Source: Seminavis robusta (Eukaryota; Bacillariophyta; Bacillariophyceae; Naviculales; Naviculaceae). Taken from it: DNA of 43,311 bases. A model generated the notes under the pieces. It worked only from the letters and a program-made list of their open reading frames with translations, ran no database searches and had not been told where the DNA came from. The stretch lies in assembly GCA_903772945.1 (NCBI GenBank), contig CAICTM010000901.1, positions 1 to 43,311 of the forward strand. The letters are read 5' to 3'. The stretch's first letter is position 1. Each line of letters opens with the position of its first letter. Positions 9,280 to 19,642 of the stretch are shown piece after piece. A program made the translations under genes and the position numbers.

Positions 9280-10337
9280 ATGGCATCTAGTAGTGTTAGC
9301 AGCAGACTTGTCCTTGGCAGAGGTTGGAATGGCTTGTTTCGACAAGCGAGAGGGAACCGACGGAATTTCTCGAATCGCACAAGTATTGCCGACATTCTCC
9401 AATCCGTCCAGGATGGATCCATGAACCTCCAAGAGGCCGAACAGCGGCTCTCCAGCAACAATAACAACAACAATAGTAAAGTACTCGAATCCTTTGCCAA
9501 TCTGGATCACACACGGTCGCTTCGGACGGGATTCCCCGAAGTCGTTTTTGCCGAAACCAAAACACCCCAACAAGTTGCAATGATTATGGATGACATGGCA
9601 CGGCATGTCAACAGCGAGACACTACTTTCAAACAACAATAAGAACGACAATCATCCAGGGGCAAGTGCGGCAATATTGGCGACAAGGTAAGTGACATGTT
9701 GTACTATTCTGTCGATCGATTTACCAAAAAACTGATTTGCCAATATATAATGTATCCATGTATGTTTTATGTTTTAAAAAGGGTAACGCCGGAAATGAAC
9801 CACGCAATATCCTCCCTCCAATTGGAGCACGGGACCCTCACATATCATGAACAGGCTCGAATTCTTTCCATGAAAGCGAATGCTCTGGAACAGTATCCAC
9901 CAACAAACAACAATAATAGTTCCTTTGATGGACACGTCGTGGTCGCCACGGCCGGTACCACCGACTTGCCCGTGGCCGAAGAAGCCGCGGTTGTCTTGGA
10001 GGCCGCCGGAGTGACCGTAGAGCGTATTTACGATGTCGGTGTGGCCGGACTCCATCGTGTTGTACGGGCACTGCCGCGACTGCAGGATGACACCGTGGGG
10101 GCCGTCATTGTGTGTGCGGGCATGGATGGGGCATTGCCCAGTGTTGTGGGCGGACTGGTGCATGTCCCCGTATTTGCCTGTCCCACCAGTATCGGGTACG
10201 GTGTGTCGTTGGGAGGCGTGTCGGCCATGTTGACCATGTTGAACTCGTGTGCTCCGGGTGTGTCCGTCTTGAATGTGGACAATGGATTTGGGGCCGCCGC
10301 ATGTGCCTTCAAAGTAGTGGCGCGGCGGAAGAAATAA
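9280..10337 (+). CDS. larB: LarB homologue (AIRC/PurE-related carboxylase)
   Basis: Two exons, 9280-9686 and 9782-10337, are joined by a 95 nt GT-AG intron (GTAAGT...AAAAAG) giving 320 residues. The ATG at 9280 is preferred over 35 extra upstream codons because it opens an Arg/Ser-rich presequence of mitochondrial or plastid character. The N-terminal helical part ([22 protein letters not shown]) and [16 protein letters not shown] precede the AIRC domain: [54 protein letters not shown] and [19 protein letters not shown]. These are hallmarks of LarB, which carboxylates nicotinic acid adenine dinucleotide toward the nickel-pincer cofactor of lactate racemase; CpmA of cyanobacteria is a homologue. 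Asn-rich insertions interrupt poorly conserved loops. Confidence 0.9.
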
Positions 10338-10796
10338 ATGATAGGTGAAAAGTTGGCGTCGTCCGTGTAGCTACTTGCTTGCTAGAACAATAATCATCTG
10401 GCTAGGCTACCGATAGAAGGGTAGAAAGTCGGGATGCGGAGAGATAGGCTTCAGAACTCGACTATTAATACTGTGGATGTCCAAGTTTAGGGAGCGTATT
10501 CGATGCAGGAAGCCAAGTTGGCCTAACGAGGGAGTTACAAATGCCCGGTGGGTGCATTCTAGCTGGGCTGGTTGGCCGAGGTCCAACGAGAGGTTGTGTC
10601 CTTCCAAATCATCATCCTCTCCGCCTTGTGTTCCAATCGTTCGGCTCAAGTCCCACGAGCGACTGCCAAATACCCTCGTCCCCGTTTTCTTGCCTCGCAC
10701 CACCGAAAGCTAGCTAGCGAGTACTTTGGATACAAGCTATTCTGTGCTAGCAGCGCCCGCTCTCACGAGACCAGCCATGATAGAGCAAATGGGATC
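10338..10796. other. Intergenic between convergent LarB and TPR genes
   Basis: No gene is seen. The right-hand part (from about 10673) resembles a segment near 13924-14087 on the other side of the TPR gene; see findings. A GCTAGCTAGC run lies near 10709-10718. Confidence 0.5.
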
Positions 10797-13547
10797 TTAC
10801 ACAGAAGAAGCAACTTCTCCGTCACACTCGGCTTGACTGTTCTCTTGTTTTAAGACCACGCTGTGCCAGTGTTCTTTCAATTCGCAAAGAGGGATTGTTG
10901 ACCCACGCTCCGACAGTCCAACTTTAAAAGAATCTTTGTTTGATACACTGTGCCCGCAGAATTTACCCCAGCGTTTCCACAGGTAACGACCGAACCTGTA
11001 CAGGGCGAGGAGCAACAGCATCAAATAGCATTCTGCTAGGAATTCCGAGGACGTGACCGTGGCTGAATCGATGCACGCAGAGAGAGCTATCACAGCACCG
11101 GTGGATGCAATCCACAGAGGCAGACGCCACCGCGATCTGACTTCAGAGTAGGTGGGCATCGCCGCCACTTCCTCGATGTTCTCCAAATCTACGAGGGTCA
11201 TGCTTTGCAGAGCGATGGCCTTTTGTTGCCGTCTTCTCTGTTGCCAGATACAGGAAAACACAATGCCCTCGCCGAGATGGTACAAAGCCCATACCATGGG
11301 AGGCAGCAACATGGTCTCCGTACGGCGAGGGCTGTCGTCTTGCGTGAGGCGAACGAGCCCTATTACTCCACTTGCAAAGACCCCGAAAGCAAAAGCACAA
11401 AATGAAACTCTCAAAAAAAGCCGTCCAAGCTCGAATGTCCTCAAGCTGATCTCGTGGTCGAGCTCTCCTGAATGGCCTCGCAACAAACTGACGAAAAAAT
11501 CCTTCATGTTAAGGTACCGGTAGACTGCATCCAATCGCCTTAAAATGCCTCGCACCAAGAGGCAGCAGGGGTAGACCAAGAGGCAGTAGGGGACGAACCA
11601 AATATACTTGTGGATGTTGCACCAGAACCACTTCTTGGTGATATCGCGGTCCTGACTGAGTGCTTCTGATGTCATTTCTTTCATCTTCAGAGTCTGGACA
11701 TGATATTCACCAAGACTAGAAAAGTAGATTCCGTGGGCACCTCGATACATCTTGGCTGCTTTTGCATAACATCCGGCTTTCATCAGCACTTTTGCAATTC
11801 CCTCGTATGTTGAAGCAACTTCGGGGTGATCGCGTCCTAGCAGCTTCTCTTGAATAGCTCGGGATCGTTCCCGGTGCTCCAAGGCTCTTCCAAGTTCATT
11901 GAACATTAGGAATGTTTGAGCTAACGCGCCATGGGACTCTGCTGTGGTAAGGTGTACGTTTCCGAGGACCGCTCGTCGAATGGTGAGACCCTTGCTTAGC
12001 ATGGCGAGCGATCGTGTTCGATACCCCGCGAAGGCCAACACCAGTCCAAGAGAATTAAAGCCTGCTGCAGTTTCCTTGTGATTGCTTCCACGCAGCTCTT
12101 CCAGAATCAAAACCGCCTCCCTGCACATATGAATTGCTTCGGAGTATTTCCCTTGTTCTTTCAAGGCATGTCCTTTGGATAAGTATGCCGCAGCCGTATC
12201 AGGGTCAAGCCTCCCCAAACAATCTATCCGAATGGAAAGGCACCTTTGATAACACGCCAATGCCATCCCGTATCTTCCCATGATCATATGCAGGTATCCG
12301 AGGGAATTGAGGGACTTGGCAACCAGGGGATGGCTGGGACCAAGGATCTGCTCTCTGATCTTCAATGCCTTCACTTGCAACTCTAGGGAGCGGTTGTTGT
12401 TATCAGGGGTTGGGTCGTTTCTGCATTTTGCGGCGTTGACAGATCCCATGAGCTCATAGATCACTGCGATCTCCAAGTTTCTTCTCCCAGCTTGCGACTC
12501 TCTTGCCTCCAGTGAGGCTTTCAGATCATCAAGAGCACCCTCATAGTCGCCTAATCGATAAAGTAGTGTGGCTCTGCGCAACAAAGACACCGAGGAATTC
12601 CCTTCTGTAGTCTTATCATCGTCGAGGATTTTGACTTCTGTGCGCTTTATCGTTTCTTTGATCCATTCTCGAAGATGGCGGCTTATCCGCACGTTCGTTC
12701 CATAGAACCCTAGTTCGGATTGAACGAGTTTCAAGATCCTGATCTTGTCTCTCTTGCAGGACGCACCGGCTGCTTCGATGTTGATGTGTTGCAGAGCCGC
12801 AAAGAATCTCTCTGCGCCCTGGCCATCTTCTCCCACGATTTCGGTGATCATTTTGCCTGCTTCCTTTGGGGGCATGACGATTGTGACGGGGACGGAATTG
12901 ATGATGGCCGTGAGGAGCTCAAAGATGCACCACAACCGTTGCAAATAGTATGGGTTTTCCCAAGGCGTCATCATGACCAGAACATGGCCAATCTTCAGCA
13001 CCCTCGTCCGGAATTCAGCTTCAAAATTGACAGCTGTCAGCTTGAAGATACCGGATCCACCAGAAGAGACCACGCGGTGCTGGTTGATACAGAGACAGCA
13101 GATCCAAATGTAGGTCCTCTTGCGATCAAGGTTATTCTTGTTGCAATAAGCTACCAAGGTATCCACAACATCAGCAACTGAATACCTGTATTTTTAAAAG
13201 ATCAGTCAAGTGAGTACGGCTAGGCTGTTCAATTGGTGCGCCTGTCTGCTGTGTTCTTACTTCCAGGCCCAGCTAAGCATGTATGTCGAGGGGCCCACGT
13301 GATCGACACCTTTCAAGCAGTTCACATAAGAGGCTCCAAGCTTTCCATCCTCAGGGCTTTCAACATCTTTTCCTGTTGGCCGCACCACGTTACGATCAAT
13401 GTCATAGAAACTGGATCCTTCCGTCAGCCCAGCGTCGATAACCCGCTGGAAGAACACAGTGTCGAGGTGATGGACGCTTACGCCAAGAGGACGGGGACTA
13501 TCAGCGAAACCGCAGGCCTTTGCTATGGAAGAGGCGGCCGCTTCCAT
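10797..13547 (-). CDS. TIR/HET-like domain - TPR - multi-TM protein (annotated elsewhere as kinesin light chain-like)
   Basis: Exons 13547-13261 and 13185-10797 are joined across a 75 nt GT-AG intron, giving about 891 residues from the first ATG; the frame runs a little further upstream, so the start is uncertain. The N-terminal domain has SWAWKYSVADVVDTL, then TYIWICCLCINQHRV, then MMTPWENPYYLQRLWCIFEL. The last element resembles the TIR WC-x-x-E-L helix, with the Glu near residue 185 (codon 12920-12918). Residues ~300-600 hold at least six kinesin-light-chain-type TPRs (e.g. ALKIREQILGPSHPLVAKSLNSLG). The C-terminal ~200 residues contain about four hydrophobic helices. Family knowledge: such proteins are expanded in diatoms. 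Inference: a membrane-anchored signalling or immune-like protein. One TACCGGTA lies inside the coding sequence at 11515-11522. Confidence 0.8.
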
Positions 13548-13565
13548 GATGGGATCCTTTGGCAC

Positions 13566-14497
13566 AGGTACCGGTACCGTAGAAGTATTGTAAATAAAAG
13601 CTTCTTATTCCAACCGGGGCATGCAAGCATTGGAAGTACCGGTTTGCAGGATTGAAAAATGTTTCGACCTGCAAAACTCTTAACAAGATTGAAGATTCAG
13701 TCCTGTTTTCAGCTGTCCTTTAAGAGATAGTGTGTGTACTGTACTACATGTAGTACCGGTACCGGTACAGATCTTATTAGTTCGGGAGGGCGGCCAAAAA
13801 GTGTGCCGGTGGCACAAGTACAGTACTCTAAACCGGGCCAAAAAAGTGTTCCCAACTACTCAGTATTTCCAAATCCTCCTTTGCATCTTGCATTAGCTTT
13901 TGCATTCTAATAGATCTGCTCAGTCCTCGTTTTCTAGCCTTACAAGAAACCTCGCAAGCTAGTAGGATCCCCGGTACCAGTACTCTTTACCGCGCTTCTA
14001 GCTATGCATAGTTAGCAGCTGCTGATCTCACCAGGACCCAGCAATGGGCTCTTACCGTACACCATCAACTTCTTCGTCACTCACATGCACTGATCACGTC
14101 GAGGCATGTGGTGTGCTGTGGTACCGGTACTGGTGCCAGCCGTACAAGGTGGTATCATTTCCCTGCACGTCGGATCCATCCATGGATACTTTCTTGTGGG
14201 GTTGAATTACTCACTAGCGTGACTCCCTCCGTGACTGACGTCAGCTTTTGAACAGAGCGTGTCTGTGGCGTGGCATCACTGTTGCCATGGTACGAACGTC
14301 CATTGCCAATGCCACATCTCCTTTCCCTTCATTTCCCTCCGGCATTGCATTCTATTCTTGTGCTTTGTTGCCGCCGTCTTCGAGAAAAGATACCGAACTT
14401 GCTGTGCTTCTCAGCCTCAACTACAATTCATTCCAAAAGTTTTGTCCAAAAAGAATTCTATTCCATTCTACATTCTACCCTTTGAATTTTGCCAACC
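13566..14497. other. Intergenic/promoter region rich in TACCGGTA and CRE-like sites
   Basis: TACCGGTA occurs at 13569, overlapping twice at 13754 and 13760, and at 14122. The motif GGCCAAAAA(A)GTGT occurs twice near 13793 and 13839. About 160 bp at 13924-14087 resembles the 3' flank and tail of the neighbouring TPR gene. Short open frames just before 14498 lie in the presumed 5' leader of the PsbQ-like gene and have no domain. Confidence 0.5.
14236..14243. promoter_or_regulatory. CRE-like palindrome TGACGTCA upstream of the PsbQ-like gene
   Basis: A perfect TGACGTCA lies 255 bp before the start codon of the thylakoid-lumen protein gene. bZIP-bound sites of this type mediate light/CO2 responses in diatoms. 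The link to this gene is positional only. Confidence 0.35.
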
Positions 14498-15374
14498 ATG
14501 GTCTCTTTCATCGGCACAAGGCTCTCTATCTGCATCGCGGCGGTTCTGGTCTCGGCCAGTGCAGCATTTACTCCCGTTGCCAACCAACCTGCCCAATCCT
14601 TGACTCAGCTGGCGGCCAGTGCTCAAGAAAATAATGAAGATCGAAGAAATTTCTTGACCCAAGTTGCAGGTGCTGCAGCCATGGCATTCCTGCCGTCCAC
14701 ACCTTCGTATGCCGGTCTGTTGGATGATTTTGGATCTGATCCCAGCAAGATTGTGACAAAAGAAAAAGAGGAAGAAAAAGTGTTGGTCACACAAAAGAAG
14801 GGGGCTGTTGCCATTGATCCCACCCTGCGTGCTTGTAAGTGGTGGAAAAGCTGGAGATCCTGCATTTTTGACTAGATGAAACAATTCGCCGTCTCACTCC
14901 TTTTCTTTCTTTATTGTCCTCAAAGCTTACTACTATCCCACTGCTAAGAAACGCTACCTTCCCCGTATCACAAAAGTTACATCCAACATTGGAGACGTTC
15001 CTCAATATATTGCTAATGGTCAATGGGAAGAAGTGGCAGTATTTGCCAACACGGCCGACAATGCAGTTCTCCCCTTGCAGCTGTACGTGAGTAGTTTGGA
15101 CGGACAAGGATTGGGAATGGCTAACTCGTATGCCAAGACAATGAAAAAGGATGCCGAAATTTTTGAAAAGCAATTCAAAGTCCTTCAAAAGGCCATGAAA
15201 ACCAAGGATCAGGACATGGCCTTGGCCGCTGTGCAGGAAATGGGTGTCGCAGTGGCAGAATACCGACAAACGGGACGATTGAGCGACGATGATGGCAACA
15301 TTCCGTCAGTTGATGAAATCAAACGCAGCACCATGCGACGAACCACACAGGCACAATTCACACTTGACCGATAA
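14498..15374 (+). CDS. Thylakoid-lumen PsbQ/Psb31-like extrinsic protein
   Basis: Exons 14498-14834 and 14926-15374 are joined by a 91 nt GT-AG intron (261 residues). The ATG at 14498 has a good context (ACCATGG) and opens the targeting region. Three targeting elements are visible in order: an ER signal ending in ASAAFTP (Phe24, ASAFAP-like), a transit-peptide stretch, and a twin-arginine lumen signal EDRRNFLTQVAGAAAMAF ending at SYA (Arg49-Arg50; cleavage after about Ala72). The mature part is mostly helical (KKRYLPRITKV, QYIANGQWEEVAVFA, EIFEKQFKVLQKAMK, AVQEMGVAVAEYRQTGRL), like the four-helix bundle of PsbQ-family extrinsic subunits of photosystem II. Whether it is Psb31, PsbQ-like or a relative cannot be decided by eye; it lacks the sequence I associate with PsbQ'. 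Confidence 0.75.
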
Positions 15375-15688
15375 TAAGTAGGTGAAAATGAAAATGTTTC
15401 GCTTGTGAGGAATAGGAGCGTAGTCGAATGGTTGCGGGCAGAGCGCTAGGATAACCCAGCGCGTGCTGTGGTGATCGAAAAGGGCATCAAAAAAGCTTGG
15501 ACGAATAGTCTGGCAATGTTGCAAGCAAAAACTACACGCGAACAATGAAAACATGAAGCTATAGATCCGAATATGTACAGGTCCAGCTTGCGGCAACGGG
15601 ACTACTTCCTTGCGCTGGTTTGACCATCATGACCTAAAAGTCAGCAGCTCGCTTTCGTTTCCTGCCTTGGGGAAGTCATTCATCCTTC
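15375..15688. other. Short convergent intergenic region
   Basis: The region lies between the 3' ends of the PsbQ-like (+) and LRR (-) genes. A weakly tRNA-like stretch near 15415-15485 was considered and rejected. No other structure was seen. Confidence 0.5.
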
Positions 15689-17897
15689 CTACAAGTCTGT
15701 CAGTTGACACACGCCCTCGTTGTCACAACATCCAGTGCAGCATCCTGCTGCACAAGAAACTTTGGGGTTAATCCCTCCACAGTCCGCATTCAGAAAAGAC
15801 AAACTGGAACTGGAAACACCACGGAGTTGACACACTTCCATTGGAATATCACCTTCAATACCATTTTCATGGACCCATAGCAAGATGAGGTTGGAGAGCA
15901 GCCCTATTTCAGATGGCACAGTACCAGAAAATTCATTTCGGGCAGCTTTAAAGCCCACCAGGGTTGTCATTTTACCAATTTTAGTGCTGATGGATCCACC
16001 AAAATGAGACCCGGCAATGTCAAAATATATCAAGCTTGACATGTTCCACAGTTCATCTGGGAGAGGAGTGTTGCCCATTTCATTGCCACTGAAAAGGAAC
16101 TCCTTCAGGTTGTTCAAATCACCAAGCTCCGAGGGTAAAGGTCCAGCATGATTATTCCCACCCATTTTCAGCTCCTCCAACAGGCTTAGCTTGCCTAGTT
16201 CTGAAGGGAGGGTCCCTGGTAGCTGCCTATTGTCATACAACCACATTGATTTGACATCTTCCAGTAGTCCTATTTCACTTGGCAACACCCCTGAAATTTC
16301 TGTGTTGAATAAAAACAGCCACCCCAGAGTGGACAATTGGCCGATCTCGGTTGGGATGGTCCCAGTATTCAGCGTGTATGCTACATTGAGCTGAAGCAAG
16401 TTGGGCTGACTAAAGAATCCACCAGGGATCTGACCAGTGATGAAGGTCTCAGTGGCTTCAAAGACTGTTAGGCCGGGAAATTCACCATACACCTCGGGAA
16501 TAGTACCTGTGAGGGGATTAAAGCTAAGTGTCAGCCACATCATCCCCTCCAGGTGCCTTAACTCCTCTGGCATTGTTCCAGTCAAGTTCTGTCCCACTGC
16601 AAAAGCACACAGACGCACATGAAGAGTTGCTGTTAGCAAACAACACAAATACACAGCTCCATGGTACGAACAACACTATTGCCTTACTGATATCAATCGC
16701 AATCACAGCTCCATCTGCGGCAGGATAGCACCAAATTTCAGCCCATTCGCACTCATGCCTTTCTGACAGCCAGCGCACTTCAGTTTCATTTCGTGTTTGA
16801 TAGACCACATGGTTGGTCGTCTGATTTCTAGTGAACTCACTAAAAACACAGGTATGGTCTTCGCCTTGCCTTCGTGGGTTGCATGAAACCCAAGGACCTT
16901 CTTGGGAGGTTTTGAAATAGAAGAGAGCCAACACATATCGTTGGATCAAGTTCTCACTGAATTCATCGAGGATCATTGCATCCTCGTACAAAATCCAATC
17001 CATTGCCTGCTGATACGGCGAATCGTCCTCATTTACAAATTCACCAATGACTCTAGCAAGCTCCGCTCTTACCCCTAGTTCTCGGGACGTAGTTGGTGCC
17101 ATCGTAGCAGGTGCCATTGTTTCTGATTCTAGTTGCTGTTGCTTCTTGAGGGAGACTATCACTACAATAACCGCCACAATGACTGCAATGAGAGCCAGGG
17201 CGCCAGTAAACAAAAGACCCTTTCGAGTGTTTGCAGCAACTTGTTCTCTCGCTTTTCTCGCTTCCACATCAATAGGGGTCGCACTGTCAGCTGCAAAAAT
17301 GTGGCTTTGATCATCCACAGGTTGGGCTTCTGCGATTTTCTCGGTAAAGTCGGCTTCATTGGAAAGAGGCGGGACATCAGATGAGGTTTCCCGGAATTCT
17401 CTTCCATGGGTGTCATGGGATCCTTGTTGGCCGTTGCATTCAAATCCCTCTGACATTGTGCCAAGGTTGCGACTTGGTGTCATTCCTGGTGCACCATTGT
17501 AACCTCCTGGTCTGGAATGATCTTGTACTTGGGTCATCCCATCAACTGTATTGTTGTCTTCTGCCTCTGCAGGTTCTGATGAGGCGGCAGCTGCCCTCTC
17601 GTGGACTAACTCCATTACCAGGGCATCTTCTCCTCCACCAGCATCAAGATTGTCAAGATTGGTCTTCTTTATGGATTCATTACTTTCCAGTTGATGGCTA
17701 GTCATTCCCTCCGTAGTTGACTGTGCCCCGATGACTCCATGTTTTGCTGCATTTTCCTGTGGATATTCATCACTGGGCTTCGTTGGAGTTTTACCTGCCT
17801 CTGCCAGTTCTGATGAGGCGGCAGCTGCCCTCGCCTGTACTACGTTCATCAGAACCGGATCATTGCCATTGCCATCGCCAAGATCATCATCCTTCAT
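15689..17897 (-). CDS. Transmembrane leucine-rich-repeat protein
   Basis: Exons 17897-16688 and 16596-15689 are joined by a 91 nt GT-AG intron, giving 705 residues from the ATG at 17897. The N-terminal ~230 residues are acidic and low-complexity. They contain a duplicated block (VLMNVVQARAAAASSELAEA and LVMELVHERAAAASSEPAEA). A single strong TM helix follows (LLFTGALALIAVIVAVIVVIV), then a cysteine-containing ectodomain start (WILYEDAM...RYVLALFYF...WVSCNP...CEWAEIWC). After the intron come about ten plant-type LRRs (NLTGTMPEEL, GTIPTEIGQLSTLGWLFLF, and so on) and a Cys-rich C-terminal cap (CAAGCCTGCCDNEGVC). There is no kinase domain. Topology suggests a cell-surface or vesicular receptor-like protein with the LRRs outside. 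Such proteins are a large family in pennate diatoms; ligand and role are unknown. Confidence 0.85.
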
Positions 17898-18201
17898 TGT
17901 GGCAAGACTGTACCGGTGGGCTAACCTTACAATAACAAATACTCAGTAACAGTTTGTTTTGGTCTCCCCGTTGATCATCTTACAGCTGTACCCGGATAGC
18001 TGCAAGGTGACTTGTGAAGGCAAGTGCCAGTTCACAACGAGAAGCCAGCAGAGTGAATCAAAAATAAATCTCAGCCTCATAATTTAGACCCACAGTTGAC
18101 GGAAGAGCAGTCGAAGAGCACCCAACCCTCGTTCGGGCCACCACTCCGCCCTCACAACAAACGACAAGAAAAGGCAACGGCAAGACGCAACAATCACAAC
18201 C
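17898..18201. other. Divergent promoter region between LRR and FAR1-like genes
   Basis: About 300 bp separates the two divergent start codons. No TATA-like or other element stands out. Confidence 0.4.
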
Positions 18202-19179
18202 ATGGACAAGAACAACAAAGCTGCTCAACAACGGGATTCCAGCGGCAACTCAGATCATAGCTGGAGACCAACCTCAGTGAAGCTAACTGTCGCCACCTCC
18301 TTGGAAGATGACACACCCATTCAAGTAAATTTGATCGAAACAATGGAACACAAAGACAAGGGAGATGGATACAAACATAATGTGAAAAACTCTCCTTCCT
18401 TGAGTGCCTACTGGCTTCCCAGTAAATTCAATCATGCGAGCAGCGAATTCATCAAGAAACACCTCATGCCTCACTTTGGTGTTTCCTGCCTCCATGCCGG
18501 ATTCAAGATCAAGAATAAAGGGTGGGAAAAGAAGAAAGGATGCCTCACGATTGTCTGCCCAAGACACAGATATTACAGTCCAAAAGTAAGTCATTGCTTC
18601 GAGTTTATTAAACGATGGATACATCCACAATATGGATCAAACCATATCACATATTACTTTGAGCAAAACTCTCTCACCCCATTGTCGTCTCCACCACAGC
18701 ATTGTGAGGAGAGCAAGAGACGATCCACCGTATATCCTATCAGAGGAGTGGACAAGGTTTGTCCCTTTCATTTTCAAGTCTTTTTCAATTCCAAACAATC
18801 TCGCTGGTACATTCCACGACGGCAAGGAGGAAAGATCACCCACGTGGGTCATTTCATTTTGGGTCCGGACCAAGTGTTACAAACCAAGGAGGAGCTTTCC
18901 AACCTACTCGACTACATGGGAGCCTACAATGCCATGTTACCCAATTACTGGGAGTGTACCAAGAACATCCAGACGGGAGAGCAACTGAAAATCTTGAGCG
19001 ATGCCTTGTCCCAAGCACACAAAGATATCATGGCTGCCTCCGGCGATGTAGCCAGCACCGGTATGGTGAGCCTACCAACAGAGAGTGACGAACGAACAGC
19101 CCAAAAGAGAAAGACCCCATACAAGTCTGGAGAAGAAGCAAGCGCCCAAGTACTAGCTAGTAAATTCCAAAGGAAGTAG
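18202..19179 (+). CDS. FAR1/WRKY-GCM1-like DNA-binding domain protein
   Basis: The unspliced frame from the ATG at 18202 encodes 325 residues. A strong donor (AAAA|GTAAGT, 18586) and acceptor (CCACCACAG, ending 18699) define a 114 nt phase-0 segment without stops, so splicing gives 287 residues. Removal brings CPRHRYYSPK next to HCEESKRR...PIRGVDKVCPFHF, which reads more like the FAR1 arrangement. The domain then has GFKIKNKGWEKKKGCLTIVC (Cys114, Cys119), CPFHFQVFFNSKQSRWYIP and THVGH, i.e. an incomplete C...C...H-x2-H zinc-site pattern resembling FAR1/WRKY-GCM1 fingers of MULE-type transposases. There is no transposase domain. The tail is basic (TAQKRKTPYK, FQRK) and probably nuclear. I infer a transcription-factor-like protein, possibly transposon-derived. 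Confidence 0.6.
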   Translation: MDKNNKAAQQRDSSGNSDHSWRPTSVKLTVATSLEDDTPIQVNLIETMEHKDKGDGYKHNVKNSPSLSAYWLPSKFNHASSEFIKKHLMPHFGVSCLHAGFKIKNKGWEKKKGCLTIVCPRHRYYSPKVSHCFEFIKRWIHPQYGSNHITYYFEQNSLTPLSSPPQHCEESKRRSTVYPIRGVDKVCPFHFQVFFNSKQSRWYIPRRQGGKITHVGHFILGPDQVLQTKEELSNLLDYMGAYNAMLPNYWECTKNIQTGEQLKILSDALSQAHKDIMAASGDVASTGMVSLPTESDERTAQKRKTPYKSGEEASAQVLASKFQRK

Positions 19180-19642
19180 CTACAAAAGCTACCAGGAGGG
19201 AGCGGGAAAATAAATGACAGCAAAACCCCTGTGTGGCTGACAAGGCAGCAAGTCGAACATTCCAACGAAAGACAGTTGGCGCCTCCTCTCCTGGCTAGCT
19301 AGACTAGCTAGAACTATTCAAAAGAGGATTTGTGATCATCTACATTGTATCTGATCTGGCTGCTACTAATTGCTGCCGGAGGTCTGGTACCGGTGGCAAT
19401 GCCTGACCGGCTCAAGCTGGGTGCGTTCAACTTCCAAATTTTGGGCTCTTCGAGAATGTTCCGAATAGATTTGGCGAACGAGCTGCATGCAGGAATCAGG
19501 GCGCCAATGGTACCACACTTCAGTACATGTACCGGTACCGTCACTGGAGATGGGAGATGGAACACAACAGCAAGCAACAAAGCCAACACAATCCAGAACA
19601 ACCCAACAACTGGCTAGCAGCATCAGTATCTCTCCCACCGCC
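19180..19642. other. Upstream region of the CDPK-like gene
   Basis: The region contains GCTAGCTAG runs near 19293-19312 and a TACCGGTA at 19530-19537. In-frame ATGs at 19487 and 19550 could extend the following gene but give no recognisable sequence. Confidence 0.45.

Noticed and set aside
9238..9606. Long minus-strand frames opposite LarB exon 1
   Set aside because: Shadow of the Asn-codon repeats and coding sequence on the plus strand; no domain.
12720..13181. 153-codon plus-strand frame opposite the TIR-like domain
   Set aside because: Antisense shadow of a well-supported minus-strand gene.
10797..13547. Kinesin light chain identity
   Set aside because: The TPRs are of that type, but the TIR/HET-like N-terminus and C-terminal membrane helices do not belong to kinesin light chains.
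14498..15374. Assignment as PsbQ'
   Set aside because: Targeting and helical character fit, but the mature sequence does not show the pattern I associate with PsbQ', so only a PsbQ/Psb31-like call is given.
15415..15485. tRNA-like stretch (AGTCGAATGGTT resembling a D-arm, GATCGAAA resembling a T-loop)
   Set aside because: No acceptor stem pairing or proper T-arm could be drawn, and the anticodon arm is unclear.
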